A program made the translations under genes and the position numbers. A model generated the notes under the pieces. The model searched no databases, was not told where the DNA came from, and saw nothing but the letters and a program-made list of their open reading frames with translations. 64,000 nucleotides of DNA. Origin: Bathymodiolus brooksi (lineage: Eukaryota > Mollusca > Bivalvia > Mytilida > Modiolidae). The stretch spans positions 82,449,095 to 82,513,094 of the forward strand of contig OY804579.1 of the NCBI GenBank assembly GCA_963680875.1, read 5' to 3'. This document shows, one piece after another, positions 52,816-62,697 of the stretch. How positions within the stretch are numbered: the stretch's first letter is position 1; every line of letters begins with the position of its first letter.

Positions 52816-54149
52816 CTACAAAATGTAAACATCATAGCATTCAATTTTCATTGAAGGCATCAATTATTTGGATTTCAAATATTTTGGCTTTGAGTGTAGA
52901 TGATGAAGGTTATTCTAGAAACGCGTCGTGCGCACTAAATATTATATCTACGTTTTTATTGTAAATTATGATATCCACAAAATTTCCTCGCTCTCGTTAA
53001 CTCATTCCTTTATCCTGCAAGATAACAATAAGTGTATATTCTCGTATTTACCAATGTTTATCTGTCCTCGATTCATTCTTCTGATTTTTGTTTGTTTGTT
53101 TGTTTGTTTGATGGTGTTTAATGTCACTTTCAAGAATATTATATCGTGGCGGAGGAACATCAGTCGTGATAGGCACTGATTGCATAGGTAGTTGTAAATC
53201 CAACTACCATACGATCACGGCCACGACGGCCCATTCATTCTTCTGTCCTGCATAGTAGCAGAATATTGGCTACAGCGTTTACTGAAATTCTCAAATCAGC
53301 AAAATCCGCATGGCTGTCATCACTAAATCATCGTAAAACGTATATACATGTACTGTCGGTAATTAATGAATTAACATAATATAATATCAATTGATAATAA
53401 TATCTATTACGAAAACAACGACAAAACAATGATCAGAGAAAATTACAGAAACAACAATGGAAACTGACAACACATCAGTGAAATATAAAATCTAACACAT
53501 AATACAATCAGTCAAGACTATGTACGCAATTACGCTCGTCCGTAATATATTTATTTTAATAATTGTTGATAGCATTGCTTTGATTAAATTGCAGTTTCTA
53601 CTACTAGAAACATGTATTATGTCTATATTTCAAACATGATTCATTTTGGATGCACATTTTTATTGATTTAAACATATTTTATTGATAAATAACATATATA
53701 CTTTCCTACATAATACAATAAAACATAGGATTCAAAAACAACTTTAACGCTTATATTAATCCGTTTCCTATTACATTTTTATTAAAACGTTTCAATGTCA
53801 TAACGATTTCTACAAAAACAAATATATGAAACTACTCCCACGAATTACAGGAACTGGATACTCAACGTCATACATGTCAGAATGATGGATATAATGTTAA
53901 TAACAGTAACAGTGTATAATACTGTCTACCTGTCATTTCTACAGCTATATAAGTGCAGTCACATGAGCACCACATTTTCAAATTAGATTTCTGTATTGTA
54001 CCTAGCCATGAGGAAATTAGCTTTATGTATTATGCTGCCGAATTTTTTAACTTTGTCTACTACATGTATATTGTTAACAATTTGCTAAAACTAACAGTTA
54101 TTTATATTCCGATTGTCAATACGTATAAACCTTAAGTAAAAGTACTTAC

Positions 54150-54251
54150 TCGGACCCGAACAGAGAAATGGATAGCGTCTAGAACAGTCTTCCAGTGTGT
54201 ACCCGCCCTCTGTTGACATTACCAAACAATATTCGTCTCTAGAAGGTTTTC
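54150..54251 (-). CDS. Receptor exon 7: second half of CTLD2, unit U3
   Basis: The acceptor is attgttcag and the donor gtaagt; phase 1 in and out, 33 codons. The residues DEYCLVMSTEGGYTLEDCSR and RYPFLCSGP show the closing C...C...FLC of a CTLD. It differs from the U1 and U2 copies at several residues (RDEYCLV against RGEYCLA, EDCSRRY against ENCSTLY), so the extracellular ending would change if another cassette were spliced in. Confidence 0.76.
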
Positions 54252-54944
54252 CTGAACAATATTGTTTACGATTCCATTGTTAATTAATCTTGCTTAATAT
54301 AGAATAATTAATTCATACGGAATCTGGTGTAGCATTTGCACCATTCGCATTAACAACAACAAAATTAAAATGCTACTTATTTTTCTCATGACATGGTAAG
54401 GAAGGGATCATGAGTATCAATTGGTTGGTTCAATTAATATTGTAGTCTGACAGTATATGAATTTGAAACATGTTCTATGCTATATGCTTTTGATACTTTC
54501 AGTAGAATTGTCGTGAATATTGACAAGACATGATACCTTTTTCGGAGCTCATATTCTTTCGTCGCTTATATACTCACCCAACTTTATACATGAATTGGTT
54601 TAGTTGCATTTGTTCTTGAATAAAACCACTGTATACGCGCATTTCGTATAACTTTGTATAGCTTAACCAATAATCTACTCAACCAGTTATTATAGATTGT
54701 GAGATTGAAGTCCACTATTGAAAACCGCATGATATCACGAGGGGTAGCACTAGTGGAGCAGAAATTACTTTCGCATCAGTAGCACCCGAGGTTTTCGTTG
54801 GGCTTGTGTTGCAATGTGTAAGCTTCGCCTCTTCAGTAAATGCCCCCATTCCTTTTTCTGTTTGCCATGGTTTTGCAGTTTTTTGTTGATCCTTTTGATT
54901 TTTTCTACACAATTTAAGTAAACGGTAAACTCATATGGGACATC

Positions 54945-55140
54945 GTGGCCGCGATCATATGGTAGTTACATTTACATCTACCTTTGGACTCGGAGTTTAT
55001 CATCACTGAAGATGCAGTCGATCCTCCTCTATTGTGATGTGTATTCGATACAACTTTGGTCAGGCATTTGTGACAGTTTATTTGTTTACTCCTAGTCCTG
55101 TCGTTTCACCATAAAAATGACGTTAAACACCAAAAGCCAC
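54945..55140 (+). mobile_element. SINE-like fragment just right of the array
   Basis: catcgtggccgcgatcatat begins a family-B-like tRNA head and aaatgacgttaaacacc ends a SINE 3' tail. The middle differs, so it may be another family. It lies between the array end and receptor exon 6. Confidence 0.45.
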
Positions 55141-55214
55141 CAAACTAAAACTGGGGACCATTGAATTCATCTACGAACATTCCATAAAGAAAATGTTTGA
55201 TATATAATATTTAC

Positions 55215-55367
55215 CTTTCGTGATGTATTTATGTGTTCTAAACATTGGTGTCCAATAACGAGCAGCAATCTTTCCGCTTCCTACATAGTTTTTCTCAAAC
55301 AATACTGATCCGTCATTATCATGACACAGCTCTTGATACGAATTCCATGACCTAGGTCTGGGCTGAT
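55215..55367 (-). CDS. Receptor exon 6: first half of CTLD2
   Basis: The acceptor is ttcttctttcag and the donor gtaaat; phase 1 in and out, 50 codons. RPRSWNSYQELCHDNDG is the W-x-x-A/Y-x-x-x-C start of a second CTLD, followed by GSVLFE and a short middle region around ARYWTPMF. The intron interrupts CTLD2 at the same place and phase where CTLD1 carries the WSC module. This is the last exon before the tandem array: the next exon in the path is the U3 copy at 54251, with equivalent exons at 39318 and 23699. Confidence 0.76.
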
Positions 55368-55507
55368 CTGAAAGAAGAACAAACAATCACTTAAACTAGC
55401 AACAGTGACATTATTACCCTTGATTTTAAAAATATGCAATATATTGACACCTTTGAGATCAATGAAATATCTAAGACGCGAGTTTGGGCTCTGAAAACTA
55501 GCTTAAC

Positions 55508-55545
55508 CACCCCCCCCCCCCCCCCCACCCCCCCCCCCCCTCTCC
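55508..55545. repeat. Poly-C tract in receptor intron
   Basis: About 38 bases that are almost only C on plus (poly-G on the transcribed minus strand RNA), with a few A and T interruptions. Confidence 0.9.
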
Positions 55546-55806
55546 CATTTTTATTTGAAGTGCCTGTATGTTTGTGCTAGGGTATTAATTTGTCCCCTTT
55601 CTACGATTTTTCCATTGTATTTTGGAACTGTTTCATCTGTTTCGTATTCTAGTTTTTCATATTGTTGATAAATAGAAAAGTGAACAGTGGTTATTGTTAT
55701 ATATCTTTATTGTTCATGCTTCCTGGTAACCTTTGTTGATACAACAGTATGCATATAACAACTTAAAGCACATCGATACACAATACCAAACATCTATGTA
55801 CAATAT

Positions 55807-55851
55807 TGATTGATTGATTGATTGAGAGAGAGAGAGAGAGAGAGAGAGAGG
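55807..55851. repeat. (TTGA)n then (GA)n microsatellite
   Basis: Five ttga repeats run into about eleven ga repeats, in the intron between receptor exons 5 and 6. Confidence 0.9.
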
Positions 55852-56052
55852 TACTGAATTTCAGAATATTATAATTGTTTTAATTTTTGTTATCTATGAA
55901 AATCTTCCTTTTTTCATTGCAATAGTCACATTTAAATGGATAATGGAACTCATCTCCATGATCTGCTGTGCTATGCTCCGGGAGAGTGAATAGTTCCAGT
56001 ACCACTAGTGGTACGCGTCATGTTATTATTGTAGAAAGTTTAATATACTTAC

Positions 56053-56184
56053 ATGATGTATTGCTACAAGCAAAGATGAATTCCTCGTTACAGTCATTTA
56101 CTCTATAGTCATTAAAGAAGGATTTGTCGTAATAAACCGATGCACACTCATCTTCACGAAAAAGGTTGTCAGCTTTAATATCTT
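56053..56184 (-). CDS. Receptor exon 5: second half of CTLD1
   Basis: The acceptor is tttgcag and the donor gtaagt; phase 1 in and out, 43 codons. The residues DECASVYYDKSFFNDYRVND and then CNEEFIFAC match the C-terminal CTLD pattern C-x(n)-C-x(5-8)-[FY]-[IF]-C. No WND triplet precedes the Cys, so a canonical calcium site is not visible. This half follows the WSC exons, which means the WSC domain sits inside CTLD1. Confidence 0.74.
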
Positions 56185-56611
56185 CTGCAAATAAAATTTT
56201 AAATTTCGAATGGAAAATACATCTGAACGATAACATATTACTACCTTTCGAATCCTTCAACATTGTTCTAAGCTAATTTAGTTCAACATGTATTTTTTGT
56301 TGTTTTCTGTTGTTTTATACCAAACATTTCCAAGTCTCTCAACTATGAACAACTGATCTGGTAAACTTCATACCGATGACTGAAAAGTCGTAATATGTTG
56401 TTGAAAAATATTTTATAGCTATAATATCTAATTTTGTCAAACGATTTTTTGGAAATTTTCAACTGAAAATAATACATTTGTATATGAACGTTATAATTGA
56501 CATTTAGCAAACTTTTAATTCCAGTTTTAAACTTGTGTGTGTGTGTAATTAGCATGTTTTCTTTTTTTGATTTTATATTTCCATATCTTTTAATGCTTTG
56601 GCTTTGATTGG

Positions 56612-56875
56612 TTTGGTTTTATGGTGTCTAACGCCACATTCAACAATATTTCAGCTATATTGTGGAGGTCAGTTGTATTGATGGAGGAAACCGGAGGACC
56701 CGGAGAAAGCCACTGACCTGTCACAAGTCACTGACAAGCTTTATCACATAATGTGGTACACCTCTCCCTGATCGAGATTCCAACTCACAACATCAGTGGT
56801 GATAGGTACTGATTGCACAGGTAGATAATTGCATATCCAATTACTATACGATCACGGCCATGACGGTCCCTTTTG
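56612..56875 (-). mobile_element. SINE family B, receptor intron
   Basis: Nearly complete copy on minus between receptor exons 4 and 5, with cctccatcaatacaactgac core and an accgtcatggccgtgatcg head. Confidence 0.7.
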
Positions 56876-57129
56876 GCTTTGAAACAGTTAGGTATTGACT
56901 ACTGTTGACTAGGTATGAGAGTATTAATTACATTGAAACGTTACTTTATAAAAACATAGATATCAAATTTAGCGCGCACGACGCGTTTCTGGAATAGCCT
57001 TCATCAAGTACGCCCAACACTAAAATATTTGAAAGCAAATTAATTCAAAAGTCTTATCTTATGTTGTATTCCGGAAGGGACACAATCTGTCAGTAATTTA
57101 ATACATAATGCATCCGTCTAAGCAAACGT

Positions 57130-57330
57130 TAGAGAAAACTGAAGAGGCTATCAAGAAAGGACAATTCAGAGATACCGGCAATTTTTGGTACACAAGACAC
57201 AGGACGAAAACAAATTAAAAAAAAACACAAAATGCTTAAAGATGAGCAACAAGAACCACACCAAGCACATGGGGTGAACACAGAGGCTCGCGAAAGGTAA
57301 GCAATGCTGGAAATCAGAGCCTGGGTCAAT
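57130..57330 (-). mobile_element. Interspersed element fragment, inverted
   Basis: On minus, ttcttgttgctcatctttaa and gtcctgtgtcttgtgtac follow the family's middle blocks. Decayed. Confidence 0.35.
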
Positions 57331-57671
57331 GTCAGGTCAATATAAAACTGTACTAGCTGCTCTTCAGATAAATACATATCACGTAGAAGAAAAGGTAAGG
57401 ACTAGAAGGACTACGGAATCAGAATAATATGTACGTCTGTGGAATGTTACTTCAAAGAACTAGAACACTACAATTCAAATCACAGGTGTTGTACAATTTG
57501 ACAGGAACTGCTGGTTTTTAAATAACAAAACTGGCCTTTTATTTCCACATTAATCCAAATGATTTCATATCAAATTAGTAAGGAGTAAGTGTAATACATT
57601 AAATAATTTCTGGAAGAAGAATTAATTAGTAACTTTATTAGTTAAACATATGAAGCTGACACAATCCATAC

Positions 57672-57804
57672 CGTTGATCAGTTTGAAAACCATCGATGAT
57701 TTTCCGGAACTGCAAAGACTTTCGTTTCTTTCTCCACATTTATTTCTACAATCACTCCTTCCTCCAAGTGGTACTGGAGTAGTGGAACAGCGACATTCTG
57801 TGTC
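57672..57804 (-). CDS. Receptor exon 4: WSC domain, second part
   Basis: The acceptor is aaattttag and the donor gtatgg; phase 0 in and phase 1 out, 44 codons. Residues DTECRCSTTPVPLG, SDCRNKCGERNESLC, then SMVFKLIN. With exon 3 this gives eight cysteines in the WSC order (C, C-x3-C, C-x-C, C-x3-C, C), followed by the hydrophobic strand that in WSC domains reads svY. WSC domains are associated with glycan binding and wall sensing. Together exons 3 and 4 form a symmetric 1-1 phase module. Confidence 0.72.
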
Positions 57805-58044
57805 CTAAAATTTAATCAACACTTTTTTATGTTAATTTACTAGCATGTTCTAGTAAACACCCAAAATAAAATATATCTGGTTTCTTTTTTTAATTACATT
57901 TTTTAACAACATGAATGTGTTCATGACATTTGCATTTATTTCGTTTTTGTTTTGCTTTGTTTAGATTTTCTTTGGTTTTTATTATTATTATATTAAGTTT
58001 TTTATGTTCTTTTAATGCTGTTTGGTTTGGCTTGTTGTTTGTTT

Positions 58045-58145
58045 TCTTTTCTTTTTTTTTTTTATTTTTTTGTTTGTTTGTTTGTTTGTTTGTTTTTTTT
58101 TATTTTTTTTGTGTGTGTGTGGTTTTTTTTCCGTTGTTGCTTTGT
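58045..58145. repeat. T-rich (TTTG)n and (GT)n tract
   Basis: Poly-T with tttg and gtgtgt repeats; on minus this is poly-A with aaac repeats. The frames at 57930-58157 and 58012-58248 come from this low-complexity tract. Confidence 0.85.
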
Positions 58146-58634
58146 TTGTTGTTGTAGGCTTCACCAATGAACTATAAAGAGCACACGTTTCTGTAGATGT
58201 AAGTGAACTGGTTCGTCTGCATTTTTCCAGAAAACGAATAAACTGCATGTCTTTAACATTACTTATTGTAAATGGTCAGTTTGTCTTAACTTGATCCTAA
58301 TTTAACTCATAACTTAATTCCTTAACTAATTTGGCAGTCTTCATTTTGATAGAATTATATTTGCGATGTAACTCTAATCTTTTTTAATGTTAAAGGCTCA
58401 ATAAGTTGACACTTATGTCGTTCTTTGGGCATCATCGCTTTGATTTATAACCGCTATACTAGACAAATACTGACAACCGAATGTCGATTAAAGTACCAAG
58501 CAACAGAGACGAACAAAATACAAAAAAGTAAAGATTATGACGGTCTATAAAATAATTATCTGATTGTATTGGAATAGATGTTGTTAAATATCCCTGTATT
58601 TCTTATTTATTTCAGCTCCCTCAGATATAAAGTT

Positions 58635-58755
58635 TGTCAGTGACTTGCGACAGATCGATGGTTTTCTCCGGGTACTTCGGTTTCATCCACTAATAAAATT
58701 GACTGCCACGATACAGCTGAAATATTGTTGAAAGTGGCGTTAAGCATCAATCCCC
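58635..58755 (+). mobile_element. SINE family B, 3' fragment on plus
   Basis: agtgacttgcgacagatcg through gaaagtggcgttaagcatc in forward orientation; head missing. Similar plus-strand 3' fragments sit in the units at about 6245-6345, 11860-11950, 27390-27480 and 43090-43180. Confidence 0.6.
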
Positions 58756-58866
58756 ACCTCACCTCCGTCATTAATTAAAGAATAATCTTTCTGCAACATT
58801 CTACTTATAGAAATACCGTGCAATGATATCTTCCTCTATCATTGTTTATATAGGTTGATTTGATAC

Positions 58867-58982
58867 CTGTATAAGAAAGTATTGGCTTTGTGAATTGTCT
58901 GAACATTTCATTAAACACTCCTTTACGGATAGCTTATTTCCACCATTTTCTGAAGATTTTGATATAAACCCGTCACCACATC
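58867..58982 (-). CDS. Receptor exon 3: WSC domain, first part
   Basis: The acceptor is cattttag and the donor gtatca; phase 1 in and phase 0 out, 116 nt. It encodes GCGDGFISKSS, then LSVKECLMKC, then SQYFLIQ. The Gly-Cys start, the paired C-x3-C in the S-x-x-x-C-x-x-x-C helix and the aromatic strand before the next Cys pair are the first half of a WSC (carbohydrate-binding) domain. It was found only by splicing logic; no long frame covers it. Confidence 0.68.
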
Positions 58983-59184
58983 CTAAAATGAAAAGAAACA
59001 TATATAAAATTATAGCCTACATATGTTTCCAGGTTTCACGGACACGAAAGATAAATGTTAGGGTTGAGTGTAACACTAATATTTCAATGTTCATTTCTTC
59101 ACAAAACCTTTCTTTTCACTATTTCTGCTTCAAAGGAACATACCTGCATTACCGCATCATTTCACTAAGACGCGAGATTTACAC

Positions 59185-59405
59185 GACGGGGGTCACTAGT
59201 GGAGCAGGAACTGCTTACCCTTCTGGAGCACCTGAGTTCACTCGCAGTTTTTAGTGGGGTTCGTGTTACTCTATCTTTAGTTTTATATGTATGTTTTGTA
59301 GATCGTTGTTTGTCCTTTTGTACTTTTTCTTTTGACATTGTGTTGTCTGTTCTTTTTCGATATACGATTCTGATTATTCCTTTGGTATCTTCAAACTCTT
59401 CTTAG
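59185..59405 (+). mobile_element. Interspersed element copy, receptor intron
   Basis: Clear copy: gacgggggtcactagtggag, gcaggaactgcttaccc, tagtggggttcgtgtt, ending attcctttggtatcttc. Confidence 0.6.
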
Positions 59406-59499
59406 ACCCAAAAAATTAGTTTAGCACCCCTTCCCCTCCCATTTTTATTTGAAGTGCAAGTACCAAGCTCGGAGAGTGATTATTGTTTGCTTGTTTGTT

Positions 59500-59750
59500 T
59501 GATGGAGCTTAACGCCGCTTTCAACAATATTGTAGTTATATTGTGGCGGTCAGTTTTATTGGTGGAGGAAACCGGAGGACCCGGAGAAAACTACTGACCT
59601 GTCGCAAGTCACTGACAAACTTTAATACATAATGTTGTACACCTTGCCCTGATCGAGATTCGAACTCACAACATCAGTGGTGATAGGCACTAATTGTATA
59701 GCTGGTTGTAAATCCAACAACCATACAACAACACGGCCACGACCATCCCC
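59500..59750 (-). mobile_element. SINE family B, receptor intron
   Basis: Nearly complete copy on minus between receptor exons 2 and 3; B box gagttcgaatctcgatcag visible on minus. Confidence 0.7.
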
Positions 59751-60334
59751 GGAGAGTAAGCGTTCATATATTTATGTAAAATTAATGGTAAAATTCATTT
59801 AAGAATCGATACCAACTATACACAAGTTTAGTTTATTAATATGATATAAGACAAGTACTTCAAGTCTAAAGTGCACTTGTAAGTTGATATCCTTCCAAGG
59901 ATTACCCATGAAAGCATTTCCGCTTATTTCCAATGAAAATGTGTATATCACTTGAATTGAATGAATGATAATAGGAAGCATGGCATAAATTGAATTGATA
60001 TTAAAAGATACACATTTACTTATTTTTTAAATGTTGATTTACTGTAGCTTTGAATGCGTTGTGGTAATTTTTTGCTTTTATGCTATTTTTGAAACCTCAG
60101 ATTTAAATCGACTTGATCCAGTGTAATAAAAACGTAGATATCAAACTTAGTGCGCACGACGCGTTTCTGGAATAACGTTCATCTGGTACGCTCAAAACCA
60201 AAAGATTGGAAAGCCAAATAATTTTGGGAGCAATAAAACCAAAAAATACAAATAATGTAAAGAATGTAAGAAAACTGACAATAAGGACGATCAACATCAC
60301 ATTTGACCAGGCGAGTTAGAAGGTAAGAACAATT

Positions 60335-60560
60335 TGAAGGTACCAAAGGGGTAATCCGAAACCATAAATCGAAGGAGGACAGACAATAATACAATGACCA
60401 AAAGAGAAAGTGCAAAAGGACAAAAGGACTAACAACAATCTACAAAACATTACACAGAAAACTAAAGATCGATCAACACCAAACCCACTAAAAACAGGGG
60501 GTGAGCTCAGGTAGATAAGGGTAAGCAGTTCCTGCTCCACGTGTGGCACACGTCGTGTTG
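60335..60560 (-). mobile_element. Interspersed element copy, receptor intron, inverted
   Basis: Reverse copy: gaaggtaccaaaggggtaat to gcagttcctgctccacgtg. Opposite in orientation to the 59185 copy about 1 kb away. Confidence 0.6.
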
Positions 60561-60744
60561 TTGTAGTAACAAATCCGGTGATAAGTAAGTAATTTCTATT
60601 TTTCCCGAAGTATTGCGTGGTTAACGTTCTGGAAGAGAACCATACTCTTTTCTTAGTATAATAACTGATGGAATAATAAAAGCATTTACACCGAGCTCTG
60701 GGAACATGCCTAGGAAACATAGATAACATCATAAAACGACTAAC

Positions 60745-60921
60745 CTACAAATGCGGACCAAGGAGAAAACTTCACTCTTGTGCCGGTCCAAACTTTCTGT
60801 ATGTCATATGATTCTGATATATTATAAACTTCCTCGTTGTCTATGTCATCTTTGAAAGGAAGTAAGCAAGAATCAGCGGCATCACTCCATGATTTCTCAG
60901 GAATTCCATAGAAGATTGAAC
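60745..60921 (-). CDS. Receptor exon 2: first half of CTLD1
   Basis: The exon runs from a tttttaag acceptor to a gttagt donor, phase 1 in and phase 1 out, 58 codons. Key residues: GIPEKSWSDAADSC, the W-x-x-A-x-x-x-C helix-1 signature of C-type-lectin-like domains; then LLPF, a linker-like acidic stretch DDIDNEE, and VWTGTRVKFSPW, corresponding to the conserved W-G of the fold. The domain is interrupted at its exit phase-1 intron by the WSC exons and resumes in exon 5. The donor gttagt is weaker than gtaagt but is the only one keeping frame. Confidence 0.72.
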
Positions 60922-60939
60922 CTTAAAAACATATTTACT

Positions 60940-61290
60940 ATTCAACTATGATCTATTAACACAACATTATTCAACTATGGTATATTGGCACAACTATACT
61001 CAATTTAGGTATATTCACACAACTATTTTTAATTATGGTATATTGGCATAAGTTTGGTGTATTGTGCTTAACGCCACTCTCAACAATATTTCCATTATAT
61101 CGTGGCGGAGGAAACCAGAGTATCCAGAGAAAAATCACTGACAAACTTTATTACATAATGTTGTATGGAGTACACATCGCCATGAACTGGGTTCGAACTC
61201 AAATACGACGGCCCCTATGGGATATCAACACAACAATATTCAACTGTCATATATTAGCACAACTATATTCAACTATAGTACATTAACACA
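60940..61290. repeat. About 31-bp AT-rich minisatellite split by a SINE (receptor intron 1)
   Basis: Repeats of ttcaactatggtatattggc followed by acaac occur at 60940-61040 and continue at 61215-61290 after the SINE. Confidence 0.7.
61055..61215 (-). mobile_element. SINE family B fragment inside a minisatellite
   Basis: Minus-strand core and B box (gagttcgaacccagttcat) without an intact head. It splits the minisatellite at 60940-61290. Confidence 0.6.
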
Positions 61291-61371
61291 ACTAATTATA
61301 AATAAAACAAAAATATAAAAATACGTTGCCATGCAGATTAATCCTAAGTATGTGTAATGGGAATTACTTAC

Positions 61372-61423
61372 CAGTAAAACAAATCAAAAGAGTGAAAATA
61401 TAAAACCGTAATACCGCAGACAT
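61372..61423 (-). CDS. Receptor exon 1: start codon and signal peptide
   Basis: On the minus strand, an ATG with A at -3 opens a 17-residue run, MSAVLRFYIFTLLICFT, then one base before a gtaagt donor (phase 1). A hydrophobic core after a short basic start is a typical secretory signal; cleavage would fall near the exon junction. The phase matches exon 2 exactly (G plus GT makes Gly). It is too short to be found as an ordinary open reading frame. Confidence 0.72.
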
Positions 61424-61514
61424 TTTACTGTATTAAATATCAATATGAATTAAAATGCAAACCTCAAATATTTCCTCATTGTTTTACACAAGCACAGGAA
61501 ACAAATAGATAAAG

Positions 61515-61522
61515 CTATATAT
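61515..61522 (-). promoter_or_regulatory. Possible TATA box of the receptor gene
   Basis: On the minus strand CATATATAG lies about 95 bp upstream of the receptor ATG, a reasonable distance for a TATA box with a short 5' UTR. In such AT-rich DNA this is only suggestive. Confidence 0.25.
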
Positions 61523-61523
61523 G

Positions 61524-62337
61524 GTATGTTTAAGGATCTTCGTATTTCTGTTGTTCAGTGATACCACCTATTTAAGCTAAAGTCATCTATGAAAATGTTT
61601 TATTGTAGCAAAAATGAAGTGTAATGAAAACATTAATCCTGCACTAGTTCTATTTGAGCAGTCAATATGCATTGACTAGATATTTTTTTTTCTGATTTAT
61701 ACCGTCACTGACTAGAATGTCATTTTCTCGTACCTGCTTCATGCTCAGCGACGGGAAGAAACGTTAGCAGTATAAGCCCGGACGTGATAGAAGATACCAT
61801 TGAAACATACTAGAATGATGCTTGACTCTCTGATTTTATGCAGACAATGAGGCAGTTGTTTTTTGGGCAGTTTGATATTGCAGAATAAACACAATATACA
61901 TATATTGTCGGTTAATATAAAATGTATTTTCACTCGCTGCAAAACGGGACAGAAAAGCTCGACAGAGGCTGGCTTTTCTTCCTTTTTCTAAAGCTCGCAC
62001 AAATAAAATTTATATTTGCCGACAAGGCATTATATTGTCTATATAACTCATATTCAGTGCGCGAGACGCATTTCTGAAATAGATTTCATGCGGTCAAAGC
62101 CAACTATTAGAACCTTGGTTCTTTGGATCAAATTTGAACTATACACCGACTATGTTAACGAATATTTCAAGACGGGTGTCATACATGGATAAGGAGAAAG
62201 TAACCAATCCGAAGCACCTCATCTTGCATGTTTGTGGGAATTCACGTTGCCCCATCATTTGGTGTGTTATTTATTTTTACTTCAATTACACTGGTGTCAA
62301 TTTATTTATAGGGATTTTGATTTTTCTTATACTGTTA
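61524..62337. other. Region upstream of the receptor gene, no gene recognised
   Basis: AT-rich sequence with a decayed gtgcgcgagacgcatttctg block at about 2055 bases from the right of the array end (62057-62076), related to the gcgcacgacgcgtttctgga repeat also present at 56970, 60155 and at the very end of the window. No exon-like structure found. Confidence 0.4.
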
Positions 62338-62697
62338 ACCGCATCGGTGGTGTAATGGTTAGCGTGCTCGCCTTGAGTGCTGTAGATCGTGGGTTCGAGC
62401 CCCGATCGGGTCACACCAGAGATTATGAAATTGATATCTGTTGCTTCTTCTCTAAGCACGCAGTATTAAGGAAAAAAGAGTAAAGACTGGTTGACTAGGA
62501 TTCAGGAGTAGTGCGACATGTCTATCCCCGGACTGGTGTTTCAGTGAACTAGCTTATAAAAATCCAACTTAGCGTGTTGCTCTAGAACACAGTGGACCTC
62601 ATCATCATTTTATTGAAAATTAACTTGTCGCCATGATATAGCTGGACAACTATACACCGTTGGCGTTAATCAGCAATCACTCACTCAATCACTCTTT
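62338..62697 (+). mobile_element. tRNA-headed SINE (family A), best preserved copy
   Basis: The B box is near-perfect (GGGTTCGAGCCCC) and the A box reads TGGTGTAATGGTTAGCG; the body and (ACTC)n tail are complete. The tRNA part is not a functional tRNA gene because it runs straight into the SINE body. Confidence 0.8.

Larger units (their letters stand above)
39969..54886. repeat. Tandem array unit U3 (two internal deletions)
   Basis: The last unit runs from its minisatellite to 54886, where homology to U1 and U2 stops (gttgat then ccttttg instead of actcatt), just short of where the next minisatellite would begin. It holds an intact CBM14 exon and the lectin cassette that is continuous with the lectin head. 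About 600 bp equivalent to 37970-38585 is missing at 53518, and part of the pyrimidine minisatellite is missing at 46376. Gene-free stretches 40890-41720, 43320-45160, 46520-47540 and 53240-54150 show only AT-rich repeat-unit sequence. Confidence 0.85.
50535..61423 (-). other. Complete ten-exon CTLD-WSC-CTLD transmembrane receptor gene (gene span)
   Basis: Ten minus-strand exons with canonical gt/ag borders join into a 1188-nt frame (395 residues plus stop). Exons: 61423-61372, 60921-60745, 58982-58867, 57804-57672, 56184-56053, 55367-55215, 54251-54150, 52815-52753, 51811-51736, 50718-50535. Every junction phase agrees (1,1,0,1,1,1,1,1,2). Layout: signal peptide, CTLD1 first half, WSC domain, CTLD1 second half, CTLD2, short linker, TM helix, about 60-residue cytoplasmic tail. 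It is a type I membrane protein, probably a surface lectin or pattern-recognition receptor; the ligand is unknown. No EPN, QPD or WND calcium/sugar motif is visible, so classical C-type sugar binding is doubtful. The last four exons belong to array unit U3 and exist as further copies in U1 and U2. I recognise the domains but no named gene. Confidence 0.8.

Noticed and set aside
3048..54886. Array as a pure assembly artefact
   Set aside because: The units differ by many substitutions, private indels, a private 75-bp duplication and different lesions, which a simple duplicated contig would not show; still worth confirming with long reads.
57930..58248. Phe/Leu-rich plus frame and Lys/Thr-rich minus frame
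   Set aside because: Both come from poly-T, (TTTG)n and (GT)n low-complexity DNA.
62338..62412. tRNA gene-like sequence with good A and B boxes
   Set aside because: It continues directly into a SINE body with the same 3' half and (ACTC)n tail as the copies at 16433, 31984 and 47540, so it is a SINE head and not a tRNA gene.
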